64,000 nt of DNA, taken from positions 1 through 64,000 of the forward strand of contig CAYZIL010000001.1 of NCBI GenBank assembly GCA_964478515.1. The letters run 5' to 3'. The notes beneath the pieces were generated by a model. That model had not been told where the DNA came from. It did no database searches and saw only the letters and a program-made list of their open reading frames with translations. The stretch's first letter is position 1. Each line of letters begins with the position of its first letter. Below, piece by piece: positions 1-7,020 of this stretch. The position numbers and the translations under genes were made by a program. This DNA comes from HGM13233 sp964478515. GTDB lineage: Bacteria; Bacillota; Clostridia; Oscillospirales; Ruminococcaceae.

Positions 1-1119
1 TATGCCTTTTTATTTTATGGCTGCACCTCACTAACCGCGGCGCCTGTTCTTCCTGCAACAGCACTGGTAAACAAATGCTATTTTTCCATGTTTTGTGGCT
101 GCACGGGGCTTACCGCTGCGCCTGAGCTTCCTGCGACGGTTACGGCAGATCATTGCTACGCTTCCATGTTTGAGGGCTGTACCTCCCTTACCGCAACACC
201 TGAGCTTCCCGCGACAGCTATGGCAGATTACTGCTATTATTCCATGTTTTGTGGCTGCACGGGCCTTACCTCAGCGCCCAAGCTTTCTGCAACAGTTATG
301 GAAGATTACTGTTATGCTTACATGTTTGATGGCTGCACGGGCCTTACCGCTGCGCCTGAGCTTCCCGCGACAGCTTTGGCAGATTACTGCTATTATTCTA
401 TGTTTTGGGGCTGCACGGGACTTACTGCTGCGCCTGAGCTTCCTGCGACAGCTATGGCAGATTCCTGCTATAACAATATGTTTTACGGCTGCACCTCCCT
501 CGCCTCAGTGCCCAGACTACCCGCGACAACGCTTGCGTCCGGATGCTATGGCTACATGTTTTTTGGCTGCACCGGCTTGAAATTAAGCGCGGCAAAGGTG
601 GGTAATTACACTATCGAGTGGCGTATTCCCACTGCAGGCACGGCAACCGCGGTATCAGGGTGGAACACCCATATGCTCATCGGAACCACTGGAACCTTTA
701 CTTCCGATCCGACAATTAGCACGACTTATTACCTGTACGCTCCCACGCCAGTCATTTCTGACCCCCAGCCGGCCGGCAAGACGCTCACACGTGCGGCGGG
801 CGACACAGCGACAATGAGCATAACGGCAACAGGTGCAATAACCTATCAGTGGCAGGTAGACAGTGGCAGCGGTTGGCAGAATATTAACGGCGCAACACGA
901 GCGAGCTACTCGACAGCCGCGCTTACGCAAGGCAACAACGGCTATAAATACCGTTGCTTTATCAACAATGCTGCCTACAGCCCTATATTCAGCTTAACTG
1001 TAGTGAATAATGCCGGCAACCCCGCTACAGGCGACAGCTCAAATATGTTGATTCCCTTAGCCATTATGATATTGTCTTTATTCGCTTTTGGGATAGTCTG
1101 TAAAAAAAGCTTAAATTGA
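1..1119 (+). CDS. Sortase-anchored repeat surface protein, 5' end outside the window
   Basis: The frame is open from the first base, so the start and any signal peptide lie upstream of the window. Seven complete 26-residue repeats and a partial eighth fill the first half; each begins MFxGCT, carries APELPAT in the middle and ends near a CY pair. This is the type of short leucine/cysteine repeat common in gut Firmicutes surface proteins. An Ig-like segment with YQWQVDSGSGW follows. The C-terminus has NPATGD, a hydrophobic membrane segment and a basic KKSLN tail, which is the layout of a sortase cell-wall sorting signal with an xPxTG variant. The likely role is adhesion or surface display, but the ligand cannot be told. 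A good terminator follows within 20 bases. Confidence 0.85.
   Translation, partial: YAFLFYGCTSLTAAPVLPATALVNKCYFSMFCGCTGLTAAPELPATVTADHCYASMFEGCTSLTATPELPATAMADYCYYSMFCGCTGLTSAPKLSATVMEDYCYAYMFDGCTGLTAAPELPATALADYCYYSMFWGCTGLTAAPELPATAMADSCYNNMFYGCTSLASVPRLPATTLASGCYGYMFFGCTGLKLSAAKVGNYTIEWRIPTAGTATAVSGWNTHMLIGTTGTFTSDPTISTTYYLYAPTPVISDPQPAGKTLTRAAGDTATMSITATGAITYQWQVDSGSGWQNINGATRASYSTAALTQGNNGYKYRCFINNAAYSPIFSLTVVNNAGNPATGDSSNMLIPLAIMILSLFAFGIVCKKSLN
10..555 (+). repeat. Seven tandem 78-bp coding repeats
   Basis: Seven in-frame 78-bp units start at 10, 88, 166, 244, 322, 400 and 478; a shortened eighth begins at 556. They encode the 26-residue repeats of the surface protein and are diverged at wobble and variable positions, so they are old enough to be distinguishable. 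The array continues to the left edge of the window and its true copy number is unknown. Confidence 0.85.
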
Positions 1120-1139
1120 ATAATATATTAAATGAAACG

Positions 1140-1169
1140 ACAAGCCTCATCACCGGGGCTTGTTTTTTT
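1140..1169 (+). terminator. Rho-independent terminator of the surface protein gene
   Basis: ACAAGCC at 1140-1146 pairs with GGCTTGT at 1157-1163, followed by a run of seven T. It lies about 20 bases after the stop codon. Confidence 0.85.
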
Positions 1170-1251
1170 GCTAATTCGCATTTGATTGCCCGCTTATTTA
1201 ATAGAACAAACGCCTGATTTGAAATTTAGCCCATAATTTGTGCACATATCA

Positions 1252-1373
1252 GCGAGGTCCGTTGTATGCGCTGCCTTGCTCCAGCCTCGCACGCCTGCCG
1301 GCGCGGGACTATGCGGTTCCAAAATATTAGCCCCGCTAAAACGGCAGGATGCCGATTCTACGGGGCTTTTTTC
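1252..1373 (+). ncRNA. Candidate structured RNA ending in a terminator, no known class
   Basis: This intergenic stretch holds several nested pairings. GCGAGG (1252-1257) pairs with CCTCGC (1285-1290). CCTGCCG (1294-1300) pairs with CGGCAGG (1342-1348). Inside that, GCGGGACTA (1303-1311) pairs with TAGCCCCGC (1328-1336) with one mismatch. The last strand can instead form a terminator stem: AGCCCCG (1329-1335) with CGGGGCT (1361-1367), followed by six T. Mutually exclusive helices of this sort are typical of attenuators, yet no same-strand gene follows closely: the next gene converges from the right and the next + gene starts at 2115. It could be a free small RNA, a leftover leader or a second terminator. 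A possible -35 TTGAAA is at 1219-1224, but no clear -10 follows. Nothing else is evident in 1170-1514. Confidence 0.35.
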
Positions 1374-1514
1374 ATATTTGGCACTTTGCACGGCAGTCAA
1401 TAGCAGTCATTTGCACACATATGCGGCCGCACGGAAAACACGCAAAAAAACATGGGCTCGCACTTTTCTCTTGAGCGCCGGCAGTCGCAGCCGCGGTCAA
1501 CCGCACAGCGTCAC

Positions 1515-2018
1515 TCAGCGCTCCTCTACGCATTCCCCGTCTTCAAACAGCCCCTTTACCACGGTGCCGTCTTCGCGGTGCAGCTCGCCTTCGCCGTACG
1601 GGGTCCCGTCAAACTCGCCTATATAATACTCGTCCGGACCGTAGGTAAGCTTGCCCGTTCCAAAAGGAAACCCGCCCTTAAAATTGCCCTCATACACGCT
1701 GCCGTTGGCGTAATACATCTTACCCGGTCCTTCGGCGACCTCGTCAAACATCCCCTCGCAGACGTCTTCGTTTTGGTAATAAAACTTTCCCGGGCCTTTT
1801 GGGCTGTCGCCTTTGAAGCTTCCCACATATGTTCCGTCGGCGCTCACCTGTCTGCCGTGACCGTCGGCTTTTCCGGCAACAAAATCTCCCTCGTATTCAA
1901 GCAGATAGTCGTCTTTATACCGCATATGCCCTTTGCCGTGCGGCAGTCCGTTTACGGTCTCGCCGACATAGGTATAAAACTCATTTTCAATAGTTGCGTT
2001 TTTCATATAATCATTCAT
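1515..2018 (-). CDS. MORN-repeat protein
   Basis: The 167-residue protein consists almost entirely of MORN repeats of about 23 residues, with units such as YEGDFVAGKADGHG and YEGNFKGGFPFGTG. In known proteins MORN repeats form an extended beta-hairpin sheet that often binds lipids or partner proteins; no catalytic domain is present. There is no signal peptide, so it is probably cytoplasmic. It diverges from a second MORN gene at 2115, and the two are probably ancient duplicates. The ATG at 2018 lacks a clear Shine-Dalgarno sequence, and an A/T-rich TATAAA-like stretch lies just upstream, so translation may start from a very short leader. The exact function is unknown. Confidence 0.8.
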   Translation of the reverse strand: MNDYMKNATIENEFYTYVGETVNGLPHGKGHMRYKDDYLLEYEGDFVAGKADGHGRQVSADGTYVGSFKGDSPKGPGKFYYQNEDVCEGMFDEVAEGPGKMYYANGSVYEGNFKGGFPFGTGKLTYGPDEYYIGEFDGTPYGEGELHREDGTVVKGLFEDGECVEER

Positions 2019-2114
2019 AATACATTTATACCATAAATTTAAGCGGCGCTGCTGAAAAAGTTTCGGCTAAGTAACGCCGCAAACAAATACTTTCGTATTG
2101 AGCGGAGACAGCGA

Positions 2115-2909
2115 ATGAAAAAAGAGTCGAAAAGGATAGTCAATGAGGCATACAGCTACGAGGGCGAAACCTTAAATTCCCTTCCCAACGGAAAGGGAGT
2201 TATGCGCCTGCCCAACGGCGACGTTTACGAGGGAACATTTGTAAATGCCGCCCTAAACGGAAGCACTGTTCTGAGAAGAGCCGACGGAGATATTTACGAC
2301 GGCGTTTGCGTCGACAACGTTTTTCAGGGCCGGTGCAAGTACACCGGCCACGACGGCAGCGTTTACGAGGGCGAGCTTAAGGATAATCTTCGCAGCGGCA
2401 AAGGAAAGCTGACCTTTCCCGAAGGTCACACTTACGAGGGCGACTTTCTCTGCGGCAAGGCCGACGGGCACGGCGTATTCACACAGCCGGACGGCACTGT
2501 TTACGACGGGGACTTTGTCGACGGAATGATGCACGGCAGCATGAACGTGCGCTTCGCTAACGGAGACGTTTTCGAGGGCGAATTTGACTCCGACAACCAA
2601 TACGGTTACTCGCGCTATGTCTTTGCAAACGGCGACACTTACAAAGGCTATATGCAGGACTTTGAGCCGTACGGCGTGGGAATAATGAAATTCAAAAGCG
2701 GCAAGACCTGCAGGGGTAATTTTGTCGACGGTTTTCTTGACGGAATGGACTGCGAGGTGCTTTTTGCCGACGGCGCGAAATATGAAGGCGACTTTACAAA
2801 TTCTTTTGCCAACGGCTACGGCAAATATACCGACCCCGCCGGAACAGTGTACGAGGGCGAGGCCGACCTCGGCGTTTTTACCTGCGGGGGCTTTTCGAAA
2901 AAAATATAG
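2115..2909 (+). CDS. MORN-repeat protein
   Basis: The 264-residue protein is built from roughly ten MORN units (for example YEGDFLCGKADGHG and YEGELKDNLRSGKG) from residue 14 to the end, with no other domain and no signal peptide. It is longer than its divergent neighbour and ends in a short FSKKI tail. GGAGACAGCGA precedes the ATG, giving a sound ribosome binding site. The gene runs head-on into the unknown operon at 2932 with only 22 bases between stop codons and no clear hairpin there. By analogy with other MORN proteins it is likely to be a scaffold or membrane-contact protein; no partner can be named from sequence. Confidence 0.85.
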   Translation: MKKESKRIVNEAYSYEGETLNSLPNGKGVMRLPNGDVYEGTFVNAALNGSTVLRRADGDIYDGVCVDNVFQGRCKYTGHDGSVYEGELKDNLRSGKGKLTFPEGHTYEGDFLCGKADGHGVFTQPDGTVYDGDFVDGMMHGSMNVRFANGDVFEGEFDSDNQYGYSRYVFANGDTYKGYMQDFEPYGVGIMKFKSGKTCRGNFVDGFLDGMDCEVLFADGAKYEGDFTNSFANGYGKYTDPAGTVYEGEADLGVFTCGGFSKKI

Positions 2910-2931
2910 CCGAAGAATTGAGCTTAGGCAA

Positions 2932-3297
2932 TTATTGAGCGTCTATTTTTATCCCGCTGCTTTTTATGAATTCTGCGCAGCCCTCTGTCTCATATAGGGT
3001 GTTCTCCTTTACAAGATACCCGCGCTGAAAACACACAGCGGATGTTTCTCCCCGCTTCGTTTCAAATACAAAATATATGCTCGTGGCGGTCGACAAAGTC
3101 GGCGGCCCTTTTTTTATTATCTTGACCTTTTCCAACTCGTCGTATATCTTGCTTATTTGCCGCTTGCTTTTTACGGTTTGCGGCGCCTGGGCATATTCGC
3201 AGTGATTTACCCGCACTCTAATTTGCTTTATTTCTTCCTTGGCGCAGATTTCGCAAAATTCAACTGCATTTACCGGCGCGTCTGGCAGCTCGATCAT
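2932..3297 (-). CDS. Hypothetical protein, last gene of an unknown operon
   Basis: The protein has 121 residues and was not recognised. ATG at 3297 is chosen because it overlaps the upstream stop codon as ATGA and follows a GAAAGGGG ribosome binding site; a longer in-frame extension to 3423 would overlap the upstream gene by more than 120 bases. Mixed alpha/beta composition is seen, with a basic stretch (KSKRQISKIYDELEKVK) and several cysteines in the N-terminal third (FCEICAKEE). No signal peptide or membrane segment is evident. The 4-base overlap implies translational coupling to the preceding gene, so the two products probably act together. Confidence 0.6.
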   Translation of the reverse strand: MIELPDAPVNAVEFCEICAKEEIKQIRVRVNHCEYAQAPQTVKSKRQISKIYDELEKVKIIKKGPPTLSTATSIYFVFETKRGETSAVCFQRGYLVKENTLYETEGCAEFIKSSGIKIDAQ

Positions 3298-3914
3298 TTT
3301 TCCCCTTTCAAAAGTTCCCGAAGCTTTTTGGTCGCTTTTGCCGCAGCTTCCCTTAAATAGAACTCGTTTGGCAGCGACTCGTCCAAATAAATCAGGACAT
3401 CTGCCTTTGTCACACTGACGCAAAATCCCGCAAAGCCCGCCGGGTCTTTATCCATATAAACATTCAAAAGGTACTCATTACCGTAATCAACCTTGAGCAG
3501 CACCTTTCCTCTTTTCGCGCTGAACAGCACTTCCCCCGGCGAACAATCGACGTCGGCCAAGTCCACCTCGGGGAATTTGAGATAACTGCCGCTTTCGACT
3601 TCCGCGTTCTTTTCGTTAAGCGCTTTGAGCAAGTCGGGCAACAGCGTCTTTACCCAAAAGTTTCCGCTTACGGCGCCGCTTGACATTCCGCCGCGCTCGT
3701 AAGCCGCGACATGGTATATTTCGCCTTCGCTCAGCTCCCTGCCGGTAACACTAAAAAAAAACGCACGGAACTCTTTTGAAAACTCTTCGAGCGAATACGG
3801 AAATTTCATCTTGGCAAAATGCTTTTTTAAGTCCTCGTAAAGATAAGGGTCCCCTCTTAGGCCCCAGCTGCGGGGCTTGCGGGCAAAAATTACATTCACG
3901 CTCGGCTTTAACAT
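3294..3914 (-). CDS. Hypothetical protein of an unknown operon
   Basis: The protein has 206 residues. The ATG at 3914 lies six bases after GGAG and is preferred to an upstream in-frame TTG at 3929. The N-terminal region contains a striking WGLRGDPYLYEDL block (residues about 17-29), which looks like a conserved family signature, but I cannot assign the family. The rest is soluble alpha/beta with many charged residues and no signal peptide or membrane helix. It sits between two other unknown genes in a tight minus-strand operon. The function is unknown; no nuclease, kinase or protease motif is visible. Confidence 0.65.
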   Translation of the reverse strand: MLKPSVNVIFARKPRSWGLRGDPYLYEDLKKHFAKMKFPYSLEEFSKEFRAFFFSVTGRELSEGEIYHVAAYERGGMSSGAVSGNFWVKTLLPDLLKALNEKNAEVESGSYLKFPEVDLADVDCSPGEVLFSAKRGKVLLKVDYGNEYLLNVYMDKDPAGFAGFCVSVTKADVLIYLDESLPNEFYLREAAAKATKKLRELLKGEK

Positions 3915-3925
3915 AATTCTCTCCG

Positions 3926-4417
3926 TCAAAAAATGTTTGCCCCGGCGCCGGCGTCGTCGGCAATATATGTAAGCGCTTTTTTTGTATCTCCGAGCTCACT
4001 TCTTTGCACTGACAGCAGCATTAGCCTATAAGACATGTCCATAGTCAAGCCGCGTTCGCGCAGCATGTGTATTTCTAAGACATCGCCGTTTACGGCGGCC
4101 TGCGTTATTTTCAGCTTGTTTGCGCCGCTGCGCTCGTCAGAAAATATTGCGACCAGGGCGTTGGTTTCAAAAAACCTCTTGTCATATTTTTCTATGGCCG
4201 CAAAAAGGCGCTCGCTTTCCGGGCCCGCTGTTTCACTTTCGCATAAAAACTTTTCCAGCGCCTGTGTGTTCGTAACGAGTGCGGAATACACAACTCTGCC
4301 GGCATTGCCGGTGTTCTCGCTGTTTGAAAACAGCGCCGCCGTGTTCTGCACAATCGCCTTCGCAAAAGAATAGGGCAGCAGGACAGTTTGCGCAGCTAAA
4401 TCTTCGACTTTTATCAA
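3926..4417 (-). CDS. Hypothetical protein of an unknown operon
   Basis: The protein has 163 residues and is mostly helical. It starts with TTG at 4417, supported by AGGAGG five bases upstream. No membrane segment, signal peptide or catalytic motif was recognised. The N-terminus (MIKVEDLAAQTVLLPYSFAK) suggests a folded helical bundle, and the C-terminus resembles a TPR-like helix (GDTKKALTYIADDAG), though a single repeat is not enough to call it. It is 21 bases downstream of the large gene at 4439 and overlaps the older in-frame start of the next gene, so it belongs to the same transcript. Confidence 0.6.
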   Translation of the reverse strand: MIKVEDLAAQTVLLPYSFAKAIVQNTAALFSNSENTGNAGRVVYSALVTNTQALEKFLCESETAGPESERLFAAIEKYDKRFFETNALVAIFSDERSGANKLKITQAAVNGDVLEIHMLRERGLTMDMSYRLMLLSVQRSELGDTKKALTYIADDAGAGANIF

Positions 4418-4438
4418 GTTTCCCTCCTGTGCCTACTC

Positions 4439-6400
4439 TTATTTCAATTCTTCCCAGTCGAACCCCGGGCTGTACGGGTCGTCTGTACTAATTACCGTGT
4501 CGCCTCTTTTATAGGCATATCTTCCCGTGCCGTGCACCACATACTCGTCGTTATACCTGTCGGTATAGCGTTTGTCGCCCCGAAAGGAGTCGCTCCACTG
4601 TCTGTTTGCCTTGTCCTGTGCGCGCTGTCTGTTTTCGTAGGACTCGCGCGTTATGCGGCTAATATCCTCGTTGCTCTTTCGCAGTATATCAAACCGCTCT
4701 TGCTCCGCCGCCCGTTTGTCCTCTTCCATTTTTCTGCGTATTCTGTCCGCCTGAGCCCTGTCTTCGCGCACCGCCCTGTTTCTTTGGTCTATTTTTGCCT
4801 GCTGGGCTTTCATCTCGTCAAATATTGCCGTTTGCCACACAACGCCGTAGTTTGCAAAGGACACATACGCTTCTTCGAAAAGCGCGTCGAAGTCAGCCTC
4901 TTTCGCATCCAGACAGGTGATATTATTGACGAACCAGGGCCTGTCGTGACTTGAACAAAACTGCATGCGGCCGCTAGTTCCCGGCTGCAATTCGGGAAAC
5001 ACGTTCCCGACGACATTTCTCATATACGGGTCGTTAAGCAGGTATTGCGGTATTTGCGGGTCAGTGTATTCTTTGTATTCTTTCGCGTCGACCAGCGCGC
5101 AGTAAGCGCGCATGCGAGTCGCATTATTCCGGCTGTATCTGTACACTCTGACGGCTGCTTTGAAGTAGCTCATCAGCAGGACCCTGTCCGGGTAATCTTT
5201 GCCGTATTTTTTTTGCGTCTGAGTAAAATCTTCTTCTGCCGCCTTGGCATATTCCGCGTTTTGCGCAAACGGCGGCGGCAGCTGTTTTACAAATTTCACG
5301 TCGTTGCATTCCTTAAGATCGCCGAACGCAAACGCATCCAGGTATTCCTCGACTCCCATGAACTTACCCAGCAGATTTCCGCAGTCGTCCGCGCGAAAGT
5401 TTCCCCAGCCCCCGCTGCTGCTCGTCAAATCGTCGTTATATTTTCGCGGCGACATGTAATATAAAAATGCGGAATTGTCGGCAGACGCCGCACTTATTGT
5501 GAAGTTAAACGGGTAACCGTACCCCGAATACTTGTCGTTTCGTTTTGCCGAAGCGCTCCAGCCGGCAGGCGCCTTTATTTTTCCGTAACTCACGCCATTG
5601 TCGTCTTTGGCGAGTAAAATTTGTGCGGCGGCGGCTTGCGTCCCGGCGGGCGCGTTCAGTTCTTTTATTGCGTCTGAAAGCAGTTTATTGTAGTGGTCGG
5701 CAGGCGCGACAGAGGCGTCAAAAGTCAAAAAGCAGGGATAGTACTTTTCGAAAAGCTCTTTGGGCGCCCAGTACGCACTGCTGTGGATTATGTCCCAGTT
5801 GAGCATCTTCTCGCTTTTTTTGCCGTTTTCCTCAATGTAAAATCCGAAGGCTCGCACCACGAGCCTTGCGGCGGCTCTGAGCAGCCCGCCGTCTTCAGTT
5901 TCTATATCATATGCGCGTATCGAATTATCATAATAGACATCGGTCAATATGCGCTTTTTGTCTTTTGCCGAATTGAAGGCATTTTCTATTCTTTGTCGGT
6001 ACCGCTCTTCGTTTTCTTTGGCCGCGGCAGTCTCCCCCTCTTTGGGGCTGAGAACCGCGGCAAAGGTGATTTTTTTACTATTCGGAAAGTTCCTGCTCAT
6101 CATTTCCTCACAGCACTGCCCGGCCTCGCGAAAATTGAAAAGCAATGACTTATTATTCTTACTCAAGCAAACGTCACTGTCCCGCTGCAGCGGGACGGCG
6201 GGAGACGAATAATTTGCTGCCGAGGCGTAAGAGACGACTACGGTGTCGTCTTCGGTAAACGCGCGCAGGCTGTAACCGATGGGATTGAGACACCCGAAAT
6301 AGGTGCTGGTGTCCAGCTCGCAGTGCTTTTGCCAGCCTTGCGGGACGTCAGCCACGGCAATTTCCTCGTTGGTTTTGCTGTCGCAAAATATTGTTTTCAT
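4439..6400 (-). CDS. Large hypothetical protein with C-terminal coiled coil, first gene of an unknown operon
   Basis: The protein has 653 residues. The N-terminal 480 or so residues are a globular, aromatic-rich region with no recognised domain. Residues about 540-610 are extremely rich in Arg, Glu, Lys and Gln (for example RRKMEEDKRAAEQERF) and should form a coiled coil. The tail has a short YVVHGTGRYAYKRGD segment resembling a single beta-hairpin repeat, possibly related to the MORN-like units next door. No signal peptide or membrane helix is seen. A good promoter lies 60-90 bases upstream. It leads a four-gene operon of otherwise unknown genes. Cytoplasmic scaffold or assembly protein is a guess only. 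Confidence 0.65.
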   Translation of the reverse strand: MKTIFCDSKTNEEIAVADVPQGWQKHCELDTSTYFGCLNPIGYSLRAFTEDDTVVVSYASAANYSSPAVPLQRDSDVCLSKNNKSLLFNFREAGQCCEEMMSRNFPNSKKITFAAVLSPKEGETAAAKENEERYRQRIENAFNSAKDKKRILTDVYYDNSIRAYDIETEDGGLLRAAARLVVRAFGFYIEENGKKSEKMLNWDIIHSSAYWAPKELFEKYYPCFLTFDASVAPADHYNKLLSDAIKELNAPAGTQAAAAQILLAKDDNGVSYGKIKAPAGWSASAKRNDKYSGYGYPFNFTISAASADNSAFLYYMSPRKYNDDLTSSSGGWGNFRADDCGNLLGKFMGVEEYLDAFAFGDLKECNDVKFVKQLPPPFAQNAEYAKAAEEDFTQTQKKYGKDYPDRVLLMSYFKAAVRVYRYSRNNATRMRAYCALVDAKEYKEYTDPQIPQYLLNDPYMRNVVGNVFPELQPGTSGRMQFCSSHDRPWFVNNITCLDAKEADFDALFEEAYVSFANYGVVWQTAIFDEMKAQQAKIDQRNRAVREDRAQADRIRRKMEEDKRAAEQERFDILRKSNEDISRITRESYENRQRAQDKANRQWSDSFRGDKRYTDRYNDEYVVHGTGRYAYKRGDTVISTDDPYSPGFDWEELK

Positions 6401-6456
6401 AACTACCGTCCAAATTGTGTTGTGACATACGTTTAATAAGCGTTATTTCCCGCTAA

Positions 6457-6486
6457 ATTGTACAATACTTTATTCTCTCTTGTAAA
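6457..6486 (-). promoter_or_regulatory. Sigma-A type promoter for the unknown operon
   Basis: Reading the minus strand, TTTACA (-35) is followed after 18 bases by TACAAT (-10). The -10 lies inside the palindrome ATTGTACAAT (6457-6466). The start codon of the operon is about 55 bases downstream. Confidence 0.55.
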
Positions 6487-6681
6487 GTCGAATAAAATGC
6501 TTAATAGAAAACTGAGAAAAGCGCCCCTTCAAAACCGTGTTTTTGCAAATACAGCCTGCACGCTCGGTTTTGCTGCGCTGCGGCGGCACATTTCCGCACG
6601 CCGCCGGTGAAGTCGCTCCCTGCAAAAAAACGCTGTCGCACCGACCAGACCGACATTTACCGACATTTCCGCGGCAATTCG

Positions 6682-6710
6682 TTGCAACGATTAATATATG
6701 ATGTTACAAT
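6682..6710 (+). promoter_or_regulatory. Sigma-A type promoter of the riboswitch-kinase transcript
   Basis: TTGCAA (6682-6687) and TACAAT (6705-6710) are separated by exactly 17 bases. Transcription would begin near 6717 and give a leader of about 300 bases before the kinase start codon. A second -10-like TACAAT at 6787-6792, right before the riboswitch, lacks a good -35. The preceding stretch 6487-6681 holds nothing else recognisable. Confidence 0.65.
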
Positions 6711-6796
6711 AAATATAAATTTTGGGGAATATGCCCATTTTTTTGTACTTTTCCGGTGGGCAGGCGTCAGCGTTTTTTAATAAATATACAATCTAT

Positions 6797-6869
6797 TCGG
6801 CACGGCGGTTGAACACCGCTTCGCAAAGCTACAGGGCCTCATATTGCGTGACGGCAGCCGGCTGCAAAT
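6797..6869 (+). promoter_or_regulatory. GEMM-like riboswitch (c-di-GMP-I class, probable)
   Basis: The conserved core of c-di-GMP-I (GEMM) riboswitches is visible. A short hairpin GCGGT/ACCGC (6805-6819) precedes CGCAAAGC (6822-6829), then CTACAGGGCCT, and ACGGCAGCCGG (6851-6861). Spacing and order match the known pattern, in which ACGCAAAGC and GACGRYAGCYGG are hallmark blocks. The 5' GGCAAACC-like block is only partly matched (GGCACGG). An intrinsic terminator follows at once, so control is probably by transcription termination. The downstream gene is a sensor kinase. The ligand (c-di-GMP or a variant dinucleotide) is inferred, not shown. Confidence 0.65.
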
Positions 6870-6876
6870 TAACTGC

Positions 6877-6901
6877 CCGTCCGCGTTTTGCGGACGGTTT
6901 T
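6877..6901 (+). terminator. Terminator in the leader, likely riboswitch expression platform
   Basis: CCGTCCGC (6877-6884) pairs with GCGGACGG (6890-6897) around a GTTTT loop, followed by TTTTGTGTTTTGC. It lies directly after the riboswitch core and about 120 bases before the kinase start codon, as expected of a premature-termination switch. Confidence 0.7.
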
Positions 6902-7020
6902 GTGTTTTGCACCGTATTACCGGCAGGGCGCGGCCCGACGCCGTTTAAGGCTGCCGCACAGTTTTATGCCGAGCAACCGCAATTCGCTCAAAACAAGCAC
7001 TCTTGCGTAAAGGACCGACT

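Noticed and set aside
10..555. CRISPR-like repeat array
   Set aside because: The 78-bp periodicity is coding and without spacers; it encodes tandem protein repeats.
1251..1280. Similarity to the SRP RNA loop (AGGTCCG and GCTGCC)
   Set aside because: The GGAA loop and the GGAAGCAG asymmetric loop are missing, so it is not an SRP RNA.
1299..1336. T-box-like TGGAACCGCA on the minus strand
   Set aside because: It resembles the T-box core, but flanking helices do not fit and there is no minus-strand gene downstream to control.
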